Assembly (NCBI RefSeq): GCF_900184995.1
Contig: NZ_LT860099.1
Coordinates: forward strand, 956,269-1,020,268
Direction of reading: 5' to 3'
From: Konateibacter massiliensis
GTDB lineage: Bacteria > Bacillota > Clostridia > Lachnospirales > Lachnospiraceae
DNA: 64,000 nucleotides
A model generated the notes under the pieces. It did no database searches. It was not told the origin of the DNA and was given only the letters and a program-made list of their open reading frames with translations. Shown here in pieces: positions 46,630 through 55,196 of this stretch. Every line of letters begins with the position of its first letter. Position 1 is the stretch's first letter. A program made the position numbers and the translations under genes.

Positions 46630-47133
46630 CTAAAAGCTTCTCAATTTATCGCTTCCATCATCAACCGTTTTTTTGATTGATTTGATAACGACATAATATC
46701 CGTAGTCCTCGCTCACCTTAACGTAGACTCTGTCATTTACCTTGCGCCCCTGTATTGCTTTTCCAAGAGGAGAATCAATACTGATTAAGCCCGCCAGAGA
46801 GTTTCCCCTGACAGTGGTAATCAGCTTGTATGTCTCCACTTCGTCCTCCTCCTCAAAATATACTTCTATCGTATTATTAATTCCCACCTCGTCTTCCTTC
46901 GAATCATCCGATATGATTTTTGCCGTCTTAATCATCTTTTCCAAATATCTAATTCTGCTTTCGTTGCTGTTCTTGTCCTTTTTTGCCGCATGGTATTCAA
47001 AGTTTTCACTTAAATCACCGTGTGCTCTAGCCTCTTTTACTGCCTCCAGTGCCTCCTTTCGGACTACCAGCTTCCTGTGTTCAATCTCCTCCTGCATCCG
47101 TTTAATATCACCTTGGGTCAATTCGTCGTACAT
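46630..47133 (-). CDS. greA: transcript cleavage factor GreA
   Basis: GreA stimulates RNA cleavage in backtracked RNA polymerase. The 167-residue protein has the N-terminal coiled coil with [20 protein letters not shown], including the acidic tip residues (Asp and Glu of GDLSEN), and a C-terminal FKBP-like domain ending with [23 protein letters not shown] 47133 has AAGGAA ahead; an upstream in-frame start at 47169 lacks a site. It has a consensus promoter at 47199-47227. Confidence 0.95.
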   Translation of the reverse strand: MYDELTQGDIKRMQEEIEHRKLVVRKEALEAVKEARAHGDLSENFEYHAAKKDKNSNESRIRYLEKMIKTAKIISDDSKEDEVGINNTIEVYFEEEDEVETYKLITTVRGNSLAGLISIDSPLGKAIQGRKVNDRVYVKVSEDYGYYVVIKSIKKTVDDGSDKLRSF

Positions 47134-47198
47134 AGGTTTCCTTCTTTCATCTCTGCTTCTCAAAACCACTCTATTTTTAATTCTTTTGTTCTATCTTT

Positions 47199-47227
47199 AT
47201 TATATTGATATATCGGTATTTTGTCAA
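47199..47227 (-). promoter_or_regulatory. greA promoter
   Basis: TTGACA (47227-47222) and TATAAT (47204-47199) are 17 bases apart on the minus strand, a full consensus match, about 65 bases before the greA start. Confidence 0.9.
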
Positions 47228-47228
47228 A

Positions 47229-47278
47229 AAAAATGTACCCCAAAAGCTTACTTAACAGAAAGCCTCAGGGTACATTTT
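47229..47278 (-). terminator. terminator downstream of the DUF3048 lipoprotein gene
   Basis: AAAATGTACCC (47230-47240) pairs with GGGTACATTTT (47268-47278); on the minus strand the stem ends in a long T run that also contains the -35 of the greA promoter. Confidence 0.85.
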
Positions 47279-47299
47279 GTATCATAAGAAAATATTCAA

Positions 47300-48469
47300 T
47301 TATTTTACTGTCTTAGAAGAATATTCTACATCGTTGATAATAACAGGGTCGTCACTCTCTACAATTGCAATATAGGTCTTTCCTGTATTTAACTCAACTT
47401 CATTGCCGTTATCATCATAGTATTTGGTAGGCTCATAATCAGAAGTTTTCTTCCAATTTACGTGAATCGCCTTGCCTTCTGTGATGAAATAACCGTCATA
47501 CTGGTCATCAATACAGCCAAATGCAAGATATCCCTTTGCATCTCTTGTCTCATGATAAGTAAACTGTACAATTACATTCTCAAATTTAAGCTGCTCGCCT
47601 GTTGCACCATCTTTCTGTGCAGAACCGTACAGTGTCTTGTAATAAATTCCTTCTGTTGCATTGTATTCCAATGCAGACTGTGTATATGGGAACGCAGGTG
47701 TTAAGTCAACACTTGTTGCCTCTAACACGCCATTTGCGCCTTCCAATGTATTCGGCTCATCCTCTTTTGCAAAAGTAAAATGATCCTCTTCAAAATACTC
47801 ATCTCTGTGCTCCACAGAGTATTCAAGTGAATTCACATACTCTAAAAGTTTTGCACCTGATGTGTATGCATTATGTGGCGCCTGCTTATCCGTTGTACGG
47901 TAAAACGCTCCCGCTCCCGGTGCTGCTGTCGTGTCGTTTACCGCACATCCTGTTATATTGTCAACATCTGATCTGGAAACAATATCTGCCAGATAATACG
48001 GTCCGCCAAAATGTACTAAAATAGAATCCCATTCCAGTGCCCAGTAAACATAATAGTCACGGCTGCTTCGAACATTTCCAAGCTGATTCATATTCTGCCA
48101 GTCTTCGATAATTGCCATCTGACGTGACATATTACCCTCTTCCATACATTCATATAAAATTCCTGCCTCACCGATACCATATTGCGGTTGAGCTGATTTG
48201 TCAGTTGGAAGCATAATGGCAATCGGACGAGAATTTGCAACTGCTTCGTCCACAATTTCGTTTGTTAATGCACTTCTCTTCTTCCCTTCCGGTAATACCT
48301 CTTCCTGTGGCTCTTCTACCACCGGCTCTGCTGGCTCTTCCTCAACTTCCTGTACCGGCGTTTCTACTGCTACCGGCTCTACTGGCTCTTCCGTTTTCTT
48401 TGAGCCGCATCCGGAAAACATTAAAGTTGCGGTCAGTGCTGCCAAAAAGACTATGTGTAGTTTCTTCAT
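47300..48469 (-). CDS. DUF3048 (YerB-like) lipoprotein
   Basis: The 389-residue protein has a lipobox MFSGC (Cys21), followed by a Pro/Glu/Val-rich linker (about 25-62). The DUF3048 domain has RPIAIMLPTDKSAQPQYGIG, GILYECMEEGNMSRQMAII, GNVRSSRDYYVYWALEWDS and ILVHFGGPYY, all family blocks, and a C-terminal half with FTYHETRDAKGYLAFG. The family is common in Firmicutes and of unknown function. A promoter lies at 48603-48631. Confidence 0.9.
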   Translation of the reverse strand: MKKLHIVFLAALTATLMFSGCGSKKTEEPVEPVAVETPVQEVEEEPAEPVVEEPQEEVLPEGKKRSALTNEIVDEAVANSRPIAIMLPTDKSAQPQYGIGEAGILYECMEEGNMSRQMAIIEDWQNMNQLGNVRSSRDYYVYWALEWDSILVHFGGPYYLADIVSRSDVDNITGCAVNDTTAAPGAGAFYRTTDKQAPHNAYTSGAKLLEYVNSLEYSVEHRDEYFEEDHFTFAKEDEPNTLEGANGVLEATSVDLTPAFPYTQSALEYNATEGIYYKTLYGSAQKDGATGEQLKFENVIVQFTYHETRDAKGYLAFGCIDDQYDGYFITEGKAIHVNWKKTSDYEPTKYYDDNGNEVELNTGKTYIAIVESDDPVIINDVEYSSKTVK

Positions 48470-48602
48470 ACTTTTCTCTCTTTCTCAATCGTATTCCAGT
48501 CTATATCTCGATAAACTGCTATGAAATTTTGAAAACAAGCATTGTTAAATACTGATTAACACCCTTATCTAAAAGATACTATGCCAATACTCATTTTATA
48601 AA

Positions 48603-48631
48603 ATAATACCAAAACCATTTAGATATTTCAA
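48603..48631 (-). promoter_or_regulatory. promoter of the DUF3048 lipoprotein gene
   Basis: TTGAAA (48631-48626) and TATTAT (48608-48603) with 17-base spacing on the minus strand, about 135 bases before the start codon. Confidence 0.55.
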
Positions 48632-48667
48632 TATTTTTTATACATTTTCTATTTTCGTAAGATTTTC

Positions 48668-51079
48668 TTAAAATAAATTTATAACAATATTTACGATACG
48701 GCCCGGGACATAAATCTCCTTCACAATCGTACCTGTCAGCTTATCCGCAATCTCTTCCTTCGCCTTTGCAATTACGCTTTCCTTCGCCTCATCCTTGCTG
48801 ATTGTGACTGTTCCCTTTGTCTTTCCGTTAATCTGAACTGCAATTTCTACCGTGTCTTCCACTGTCTTTGCCTCATCATATTCCGGCCAGGTTGCCTGAT
48901 AAACTTTACCCGCAAAGCCAAGCATCTCCCACAACTCCTCCGTCATATGAGGTGCAACCGGATTTAGCAGCGCAATCAATGTCTTAAACTCATCCTTTGT
49001 CACCTGATTCTTCTTGTAAAAATCGTTAATCAGCGCCATCATCGCCGCAATAGCGGTATTGTATTTGAGACTCTCAAAATCAAGGCTTACCTTCTTAATT
49101 GTCTGATGCATTTTGGTTTCCATAACAGAGGAATAACCTTCTTCCTCCGTCACCATATCCTGAAGTTTCCACACTCTGTCAAGGAAACGACGACAGCCCT
49201 TTACTCCGTCTTCCGACCAGGAAGCGCTCAAATCAAACGCGCCGATAAACATTTCATAGGTACGCAGGGTGTCTGCACCGTATTCGTTAACGATATCATC
49301 CGGATTTACCACGTTTCCGCGGGATTTTGACATCTTTTCTCCGTTTTCTCCCAAAATCATACCGTGGGAAGTTCTCTTCTGGTATGGCTCTGAAGTCGGC
49401 ACTACCTTGTTATCATACAGGAATTTATGCCAGAAACGAGAATATAATAAATGCAAGGTTGTATGCTCCATACCGCCATTGTACCAGTCAACAGGAAGCC
49501 AGTAATCCAGTGCCTCCTTGCTTGCCAGTGCTTCGTTGTTGTGAGGATCTGTATACCTTAAGAAGTACCAGGAGGAACCTGCCCACTGAGGCATTGTATC
49601 TGTCTCTCTCTGAGCCGTTCCGCCGCAGCATGGGCATGTTGTACTCACCCAGTCTGTCATTGCTGCAATCGGAGATTCTCCGTTATCTGTCGGCATATAG
49701 CTGTCAACCTCCGGAAGCTCTAAAGGAAGCTCACTCTCATCAAGAGGAACATAGCCGCATTTTTCACATTTCACAATTGGAATCGGCTCTCCCCAGTATC
49801 TTTGTCTGGAAAATACCCAGTCTCTCAGCTTGAAATTAACCTTTTTCTCGCCAATGCCTTTTTCACTTAGGAATTCAATCATTTTCTTCTTTGCATCGGC
49901 AACCTCCAAGCCATTTAAGAAATCGGAGTTTACCAAAATTCCTGTTGCAACATTTGTGAACGCTTCTTTTTGCACATCACCGCCGCTTACTACTTCAATA
50001 ATCGGAAGGTCAAATTTCTTTGCAAATTCCCAGTCTCTCTCATCGTGAGCCGGAACTGCCATGATAGCTCCTGTTCCGTAGGTCATCAATACATAATCTG
50101 AAATCCAGATAGGAATCTCTTTTCCGTTGGCAGGATTAATTGCAGTCAAACCATCCAAAACAACACCGGTCTTTTCTTTTGCAAGCTCTGCACGCTCAAA
50201 ATCAGACTTTTTGGATGCCATCTCTCTGTATTCTTCAATGGCAGCCCAGTTTTTCAAATCTGCCTTATACTTATCGATAATCGGATGTTCCGGTGATACT
50301 ACCATATAGGTAGCACCGAATAAGGTGTCCGGTCTTGTCGTGTAGATTCTAAGCTTTTCCTCTTTGTCTTTTACAACAAAGTCAACCTCTGCACCCTCTG
50401 ATTTTCCGATCCAGTTTTTCTGTGAAACCTTTACCTTTTCAACATAGTCAACGGAATCCAAGCCTTCAATCAACTTATCCGCATATTCTGTAATCTTCAG
50501 CATCCACTGACTTTTCACCTTGCGCACTACCTCGGAACCGCAGCGCTCGCACACGCCGTTTACCACCTCTTCGTTTGCAAGTCCCACTTTACAGGAGGTA
50601 CACCAGTTAATCGGCATCTCTGTCTTATATGCCAAACCTGCCTTGAAAAGCTTTAAGAAAATCCACTGTGTCCATTTATAGTAATTCGGATCGGTTGTGT
50701 TAATCTCTCTGTCCCAGTCAAAAGAATATCCCAGTGAATGAAGCTGTTCCTTAAATCTCTGCACATTATTGCGTGTTACAATTTTCGGATGAATTTTATT
50801 CTGAATTGCATAATTTTCAGTCGGAAGACCAAACGCATCCCAACCCATCGGATACAGCACGTTATAGCCCTGCATTCTCCTCTTTCTTGCTACGATATCA
50901 AGTGCCGTGTATGGTCTTGGATGTCCTACATGAAGCCCCTGTCCTGACGGATACGGAAACTCCACCAATGCATAATATTTTGGCTTGGAATAGTCGTTTG
51001 CAACTGCAAATGCCTTTTCATCATCCCAAACCTTCTGCCATTTTTTCTCCACAATCTTGTGATTATAAACTTCTGACAT
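48668..51079 (-). CDS. leuS: leucyl-tRNA synthetase
   Basis: LeuS charges tRNA-Leu. The 803-residue enzyme has the class I motifs [17 protein letters not shown] (HIGH variant, about 47-63) and [12 protein letters not shown], the editing domain with [20 protein letters not shown], and zinc-like cysteine pairs (CTSCKVG...CERCG and CEKCGY...CPCCGG). Length fits the bacterial type. It has a GAGGAG ribosome binding site and a T-box leader with CTC specifier upstream (51243-51478). Confidence 0.98.
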   Translation of the reverse strand: MSEVYNHKIVEKKWQKVWDDEKAFAVANDYSKPKYYALVEFPYPSGQGLHVGHPRPYTALDIVARKRRMQGYNVLYPMGWDAFGLPTENYAIQNKIHPKIVTRNNVQRFKEQLHSLGYSFDWDREINTTDPNYYKWTQWIFLKLFKAGLAYKTEMPINWCTSCKVGLANEEVVNGVCERCGSEVVRKVKSQWMLKITEYADKLIEGLDSVDYVEKVKVSQKNWIGKSEGAEVDFVVKDKEEKLRIYTTRPDTLFGATYMVVSPEHPIIDKYKADLKNWAAIEEYREMASKKSDFERAELAKEKTGVVLDGLTAINPANGKEIPIWISDYVLMTYGTGAIMAVPAHDERDWEFAKKFDLPIIEVVSGGDVQKEAFTNVATGILVNSDFLNGLEVADAKKKMIEFLSEKGIGEKKVNFKLRDWVFSRQRYWGEPIPIVKCEKCGYVPLDESELPLELPEVDSYMPTDNGESPIAAMTDWVSTTCPCCGGTAQRETDTMPQWAGSSWYFLRYTDPHNNEALASKEALDYWLPVDWYNGGMEHTTLHLLYSRFWHKFLYDNKVVPTSEPYQKRTSHGMILGENGEKMSKSRGNVVNPDDIVNEYGADTLRTYEMFIGAFDLSASWSEDGVKGCRRFLDRVWKLQDMVTEEEGYSSVMETKMHQTIKKVSLDFESLKYNTAIAAMMALINDFYKKNQVTKDEFKTLIALLNPVAPHMTEELWEMLGFAGKVYQATWPEYDEAKTVEDTVEIAVQINGKTKGTVTISKDEAKESVIAKAKEEIADKLTGTIVKEIYVPGRIVNIVINLF

Positions 51080-51117
51080 GATAATTCTCCTCTCAAATTT
51101 CCTTTGATATAATAAAA

Positions 51118-51240
51118 GAATGTGCTTTACACATTCTTTGCGCCCGAGCGGGCTGCAAAGCAGCCACTTCCTCCTTGCGAGGTGCGCATAATGTTTTTAT
51201 GATTAGAAAATTTCGAAAAGATTTCCTAATCATATAAAAA
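51118..51240 (+). repeat. dispersed structured repeat, copy D (in the leuS leader)
   Basis: Copy D has GAATGTG-cttta-CACATTC, GCCCG-AG-CGGGC, GGCTGC-aaa-GCAGCC, CCTCCTTGCGAGG, TGCGCATAAT and the terminal hairpin ATGATTAGAAA...TTTCCTAATCAT. It lies between the leuS T-box terminator and the leuS ribosome binding site, so it is transcribed as part of the leuS leader (in antisense to the reading given here). Confidence 0.87.
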
Positions 51241-51478
51241 ATCCCTCTCATCTCAATATAGAGACGAAAGGGAATATTCGCGGTACCACTCTAATTCATT
51301 TTGCCAATGCAAAATGCACTCTATTTCTATAACGGGAAATCCCGCCTCAATCTACTGATTTCAATCAAGGAACTCCGAGGCGAGTTGGGAGCTTTTAGGT
51401 ACTATCTCACACCGGCCGATAGTTCTCTGTAACCTTATTTCTCTTAATACTCCTCATCACAGTCTGTATCCATACAAT
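51236..51478 (-). promoter_or_regulatory. T-box leader of leuS (specifier CTC, Leu)
   Basis: The minus-strand leader has the T-box sequence AGTGGTACCGCG (51290-51279) and a terminator stem CCCTTTCGTCTC/GAGATGAGAGGG (51272-51243) followed by ATTTTTT. The Stem I part starts GGTGTGAGATAGTACC and contains CAACTCGCC, where CTC is the leucine specifier. Uncharged tRNA-Leu would bind and prevent termination, switching on leuS. Confidence 0.92.
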
Positions 51479-51484
51479 ACTCAT

Positions 51485-51512
51485 ATTTTATCATATGGAA
51501 AAGATTTGTCAA
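51485..51512 (-). promoter_or_regulatory. leuS promoter upstream of the T-box
   Basis: TTGACA (51512-51507) and TAAAAT (51490-51485) with a 16-base spacer on the minus strand, directly before the T-box leader. Confidence 0.75.
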
Positions 51513-51533
51513 GCCCATTTCTTGCTTCACTCA

Positions 51534-51752
51534 TCACTGCTTTTTCTTTTTTAAATCTTCCATCATTTTTCGGATGCCGCCTCGTCTTTCTTCCGTCTCT
51601 TCATTGTTCACGATAAAAAAGCCGTTTTCCAGTATCAGACAGTCTCCATCTTTCGCTTCTATCGGAAGTTTGTATCTTGGGATATTAATGACCTTATCCT
51701 CCTGTATACAGACCGCAAACTTCCCTTCAAATCTATCAATTACTAATTTCAT
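51534..51752 (-). CDS. DUF3006-like small protein
   Basis: The 72-residue protein begins MKLVIDRFEGKFAVCIQEDK, the DUF3006 pattern, with IPRYKLPIEAKDGDCLILE in the middle and a Lys-rich tail (MMEDLKKKKQ). The fold is a small beta barrel; the function of the family is not established, though members occur near hydrolases. GGGAGG precedes the ATG. It lies about 140 bases downstream of trpD on the same strand and upstream of the leuS promoter. Confidence 0.85.
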   Translation of the reverse strand: MKLVIDRFEGKFAVCIQEDKVINIPRYKLPIEAKDGDCLILENGFFIVNNEETEERRGGIRKMMEDLKKKKQ

Positions 51753-51893
51753 TTCTGCCTCCCTGCAAATAGACTACTCTTATAAGAATACACAATTTTT
51801 TGTCTTTTGTAAATTGAAAAAAAGTACCAGTTTCTACAGGGAATTGAAAAAAATGCGCTTTTTTTACAAACTTCGATACAACCAACCCTTCCT

Positions 51894-52913
51894 TTATTGC
51901 TCCTCCTCATTTGTCGCTTTCACAAATTCCATAAGCTTTTCATATGCCTTTTGGGATTCAATGATTTCTGCTGCCATCTCAACACCTTCTTTCAAGGTGA
52001 TACCATCAATTCCAAGATAAAGGCACATACCTGCGTTCATCAGTACAACATCTCGCTTTGGACCGGTTTCCTTTCCAAGCAAAATATGTTCTGTTATCTT
52101 CGCATTTTCTTCCGGTGTACCGCCGATTAATTCAGATAATTCACAGGATTTCAGACCAAAGTCCTCCGGCTTAATCGTATAGTCGGTTATTTTTCCTTCT
52201 CTGATTTCATAAACCATTGTCTCACCCGTTAGAGTAATCTCGTCCAAACCATCCTTTCCGCATACTACCACACCTCTTGTCACGCCAAGATTGGACAGTA
52301 CCTGCGCCAACGGCTCTGCCAGTTTCGGATCATACACACCTAATAGCTGCATCGTTGCCGCTGCCGGATTGGAGAGCGGTCCCAAAATATTAAATACAGT
52401 TCGAATTCCTACTTCCTTTCTCACAGGAGCCGCATATTTCATGGACGAATGATATACCGGTGCAAACATAAAACAGATGCCGATTTTATTCAAAATCTCC
52501 TCATTTTGTCCCGGCGTGAGCATCAAATTTACGCCCAGCTTTTCAAGCACATCCGCTGCACCGCTTTTGCTTGACACGCTCCGGTTTCCATGCTTTGCAA
52601 CCGGAACCTTCCCCGCTGCAACAACAAACGCGCTCGTTGTCGAGATGTTAAACGTCCCTACCTCGTCTCCTCCGGTGCCCACAATATCGATTACCTCTCT
52701 CTGCGGCTGAATTTTAATCCCTTTCTCCCGCATCACGGTAGCAAATGCCGTAATCTCATCAATGGTTTCTCCCTGCATTCTAAGACTCGTCAGAAAGGAC
52801 CCCATCTGCGCCTGTGTGGCGGTTCCGTCCATCATTTCTTCCATAACTTTTTTTGCTTCCTCATAGGTTAAGTCATTGCCGTTAATCAGTTTGTAAATCG
52901 CTTCTTTTATCAT
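51894..52913 (-). CDS. trpD: anthranilate phosphoribosyltransferase
   Basis: TrpD joins PRPP to anthranilate in tryptophan synthesis. The 339-residue protein has VDIVGTGGDEVGTFNISTTS, the PRPP loop, then KHGNRSVSSKSGAADVLEKL, FMFAPVYHSSMKYAAPVRKE and FNILGPLSNPA, all family blocks. It stands alone: no other trp genes flank it. Its leader carries a Trp T-box (53070-53330), which explains isolated regulation by tryptophan. Confidence 0.97.
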   Translation of the reverse strand: MIKEAIYKLINGNDLTYEEAKKVMEEMMDGTATQAQMGSFLTSLRMQGETIDEITAFATVMREKGIKIQPQREVIDIVGTGGDEVGTFNISTTSAFVVAAGKVPVAKHGNRSVSSKSGAADVLEKLGVNLMLTPGQNEEILNKIGICFMFAPVYHSSMKYAAPVRKEVGIRTVFNILGPLSNPAAATMQLLGVYDPKLAEPLAQVLSNLGVTRGVVVCGKDGLDEITLTGETMVYEIREGKITDYTIKPEDFGLKSCELSELIGGTPEENAKITEHILLGKETGPKRDVVLMNAGMCLYLGIDGITLKEGVEMAAEIIESQKAYEKLMEFVKATNEEEQ

Positions 52914-52953
52914 AGTTTGGCTCCTTTACTAAAAATTTTTGAGGAATAAGAAA

Positions 52954-53077
52954 GCATGAGTTTACTCACACTTTGCACCCGTGTGGGTTGCAAAGCAACT
53001 ACTTCCTATCAGCATGGTGCGCATAATATTTTTATATGATTAAGAAATTTCGAAGAAAATTCCTATCATATAAAAAA
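52954..53077 (+). repeat. dispersed structured repeat, copy E (in the trpD leader)
   Basis: Copy E follows the layout of copy D: a first hairpin region (GAGTTTACTC), ACCC-GTGT-GGGT, GTTGC-aaa-GCAAC, GGTGCGCATAAT and the hairpin TTTATATGAT...ATCATATAAA around TTTCGAAGAAAATT. Base pairs differ from copy D by paired changes. It sits between the trpD T-box terminator and the trpD start. Confidence 0.87.
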
Positions 53078-53330
53078 AGCTCTCATCCCTATATATAAAT
53101 ATAGGGACAAAAGCTTAACTTCTGCGGTACCACCCAGTTTGATGTTAAAAACATCCACTCATTTATGCACTATCATGCATTCCTCGTTGTTAACGGATAA
53201 GGCTCCCGTCAGCGTCTACTCCCAAACGGTTTCAAGCTGCCCTCACAAGTCCATTCGCTATATTGCTAATACTGTCTCACACCAACCAACAGCTCTCTGA
53301 AAATAACATAATATAACTACTACTCTTGTT
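53078..53330 (-). promoter_or_regulatory. T-box leader of trpD (specifier TGG, Trp)
   Basis: The minus strand has the T-box motif GGGTGGTACCGCA (53135-53123) and a terminator AGCTTTTGTCCCTATA.../TATAGGGATGAGAGCT (53114-53078) followed by TTTTTT. Stem I begins GGTGTGAGACAGTATTAG, and the specifier loop CGAATGGACT contains TGG, the tryptophan codon. Low charging of tRNA-Trp would allow readthrough into trpD. Confidence 0.93.
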
Positions 53331-53357
53331 CTACGGTTTAAAACTTTACTTTGCTAC

Positions 53358-53386
53358 AGTATATTCCTCTTCGGATATTTTGTCAA
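53358..53386 (-). promoter_or_regulatory. trpD promoter
   Basis: TTGACA (53386-53381) and TATACT (53363-53358), 17 bases apart on the minus strand, upstream of the T-box leader. The -35 lies 9 bases past the cysK stop. Confidence 0.85.
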
Positions 53387-53394
53387 TAGTTTTA

Positions 53395-54324
53395 TTAGTC
53401 AAACAATGGAGTGGATAAATATCTCTCTCCTGTATCCGGAAGAATGGCAACAATGGTCTTTCCTTTGTTTTCCGGTTTCTTCGCCAACTGAACTGCTGCC
53501 CAGAGAGCTGCTCCGGAGGAGATTCCTACTAAGATACCTTCTTTAAATCCAATCTGTCTTGCAGTTGCGAATGCATCATCATTTTCAACTGTTATTATTT
53601 CGTCATATATACTTGTATTTAATACCTTTGGCACAAAACCTGCTCCAATTCCCTGAATCTTATGAGGTCCCGGTGTTCCTTTGCTTAAAACAGGTGAGCT
53701 TGCAGGCTCAACTGCCACTACCTTCACATTAGGATTCTGGCTCTTTAAATATTCCCCTGCGCCTGTAACCGTTCCGCCTGTACCGACACCTGATACCAAT
53801 ATATCTACTTTACCGTCTGTATCATTCCAGATTTCCGGTCCTGTTGTCTCTAAATGTGTCTTAGGATTTGCTTCGTTGATGAACTGTCCTAAAATAATTG
53901 CGTCTGGAATTTCTTTTGCAAGTTCATCTGCTTTTGCAATCGCGCCTGACATTCCCTTTGCACCTTCTGTCAACACAATTTCCGCACCATAGCCTTTTAA
54001 GAGCTTTCTTCTCTCAACGCTCATGGTCTCAGGCATTACAAAGATTGCTTTATAGCCTCTTGCTGCTGCAATGGAAGCAAGACCGATACCGGTATTTCCG
54101 CTTGTAGGCTCGATGATGGTGCTGCCTTCTTTAAGTAAGCCCTTTTCCTCTGCATCCTCAATCATTGCCTTTGCAATTCTGTCCTTTACGCTTCCTGCCG
54201 GATTAAAGTATTCAAGCTTTGCAACAATCTTCGCTTCTAAACCTTCTTCTGCTTCAATCTGATTTAATTCTACTAACGGTGTTCTTCCAACTAATTCTGT
54301 AATATTGCTATAAATATTTGCCAT
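53395..54324 (-). CDS. cysK: cysteine synthase A (O-acetylserine sulfhydrylase)
   Basis: CysK makes cysteine from O-acetylserine and sulfide with PLP. The 309-residue protein has [14 protein letters not shown] near the start, the PLP lysine Lys47 in [13 protein letters not shown], the phosphate-type loop [16 protein letters not shown] (from 72), and [17 protein letters not shown]. The C-terminus [17 protein letters not shown] is typical. It has its own promoter and a putative operator upstream. Confidence 0.97.
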   Translation of the reverse strand: MANIYSNITELVGRTPLVELNQIEAEEGLEAKIVAKLEYFNPAGSVKDRIAKAMIEDAEEKGLLKEGSTIIEPTSGNTGIGLASIAAARGYKAIFVMPETMSVERRKLLKGYGAEIVLTEGAKGMSGAIAKADELAKEIPDAIILGQFINEANPKTHLETTGPEIWNDTDGKVDILVSGVGTGGTVTGAGEYLKSQNPNVKVVAVEPASSPVLSKGTPGPHKIQGIGAGFVPKVLNTSIYDEIITVENDDAFATARQIGFKEGILVGISSGAALWAAVQLAKKPENKGKTIVAILPDTGERYLSTPLFD

Positions 54325-54369
54325 AATAAAATCCTCCTGTTATCCTCTTTTATGATTCGCTTTTATTTT

Positions 54370-54429
54370 CATACTTAATCAGTATGAATACTATGTTTTA
54401 TTTATACATCATATTCCATAAGATGTCAA
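54370..54429 (-). promoter_or_regulatory. cysK promoter and putative operator
   Basis: TTGACA (54429-54424) and TATAAA (54406-54401), 17 bases apart, drive cysK. A perfect inverted repeat CATACT-taatc-AGTATG (54370-54386) lies a few bases after the expected start site. Position fits a repressor of the CymR/Rrf2 type; the regulator is inferred. Confidence 0.6.
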
Positions 54430-54527
54430 TAGATATTTTAAAATTTTTATAAGTTTTCATTTTATTCACATTCTGCCCCATTTTGCATATATTAAAACAA
54501 CATATTTCTTTAATAGAAGGTGATAGT

Positions 54528-55103
54528 TTGGCTATCCGTATCTTTATTGACCAAGGTCACAATCCAGTCGGCTACCATAATAGTGGCGCCGAGGGAAACG
54601 GTATTTATGAATCGGATATTAACTATATGGTGGGACGTTACCTTGCCGATTTACTGACGGCAGATCCCAGATTCGAAGTGCGTACCTCTAGAAACTCTCC
54701 GACAGAGGTACTCGGAACAGATAATTTAAGCAGCTTGACAGAAAGAGTCACTATGGCAAATGAGTGGCCGGCTAATTATTTTATCAGCATCCATACAAAC
54801 GCAAGCGAGAATCCTAACCAAAATGGTTCAGAAGTATATGTCGCTTCCCAATACAGTGAAGCTTACTGGCTCGGCGACGCAGTTTTGCGTGAAATTGTAA
54901 GAAGACTTGGCATGCAGAATAATGGTGTTCTTCTAAATCCAAGTCTCTTTGTTTTGCGCCGGACAAATATGCCATCCATTTTGGTAGAGCTTGGATATAT
55001 CACGAATTCATCCGATGCCTGGAAGCTTGCCAATCAGCAGTACGCGTTTGCGTACGCTATTTATAGCGGGCTGCTCAACTATTTTGGGCTGAGTCCTCTT
55101 TAA
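54528..55103 (+). CDS. N-acetylmuramoyl-L-alanine amidase (Amidase_3), no signal peptide
   Basis: The 191-residue protein has the Amidase_3 zinc ligands: His in IDQGHNP, Glu in NGIYESDIN, His in FISIHTNAS, and the catalytic Glu in SILVELGYITN. The likely start is TTG 54528, with AAGGTG six bases upstream; an earlier in-frame TTG at 54483 has none. It lacks a signal peptide or membrane helix, so it either acts in the cytosol, leaves by another route, or requires lysis. It is not part of a phage cluster here. Confidence 0.88.
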   Translation: MAIRIFIDQGHNPVGYHNSGAEGNGIYESDINYMVGRYLADLLTADPRFEVRTSRNSPTEVLGTDNLSSLTERVTMANEWPANYFISIHTNASENPNQNGSEVYVASQYSEAYWLGDAVLREIVRRLGMQNNGVLLNPSLFVLRRTNMPSILVELGYITNSSDAWKLANQQYAFAYAIYSGLLNYFGLSPL

Positions 55104-55117
55104 ATCGTATATTAAAA

Positions 55118-55145
55118 CGATTCAGACAGGAATTTCCTATGATAC
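55118..55145. repeat. fragment of the dispersed repeat core, copy G
   Basis: AGGAATTTCCTATGATAC matches the right arm of the core hairpin in copies B and C. Only half of the core is present. Confidence 0.45.
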
Positions 55146-55150
55146 AAAAC

Positions 55151-55180
55151 AAGGGACGTACCTCATATAGTACGTCCCTT
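55151..55180. terminator. bidirectional terminator between amidase and serine hydrolase genes
   Basis: AAGGGACGTAC pairs with GTACGTCCCTT across an eight-base loop between two convergent genes. Confidence 0.85.
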
Positions 55181-55196
55181 TACTCACTTTTATTAT

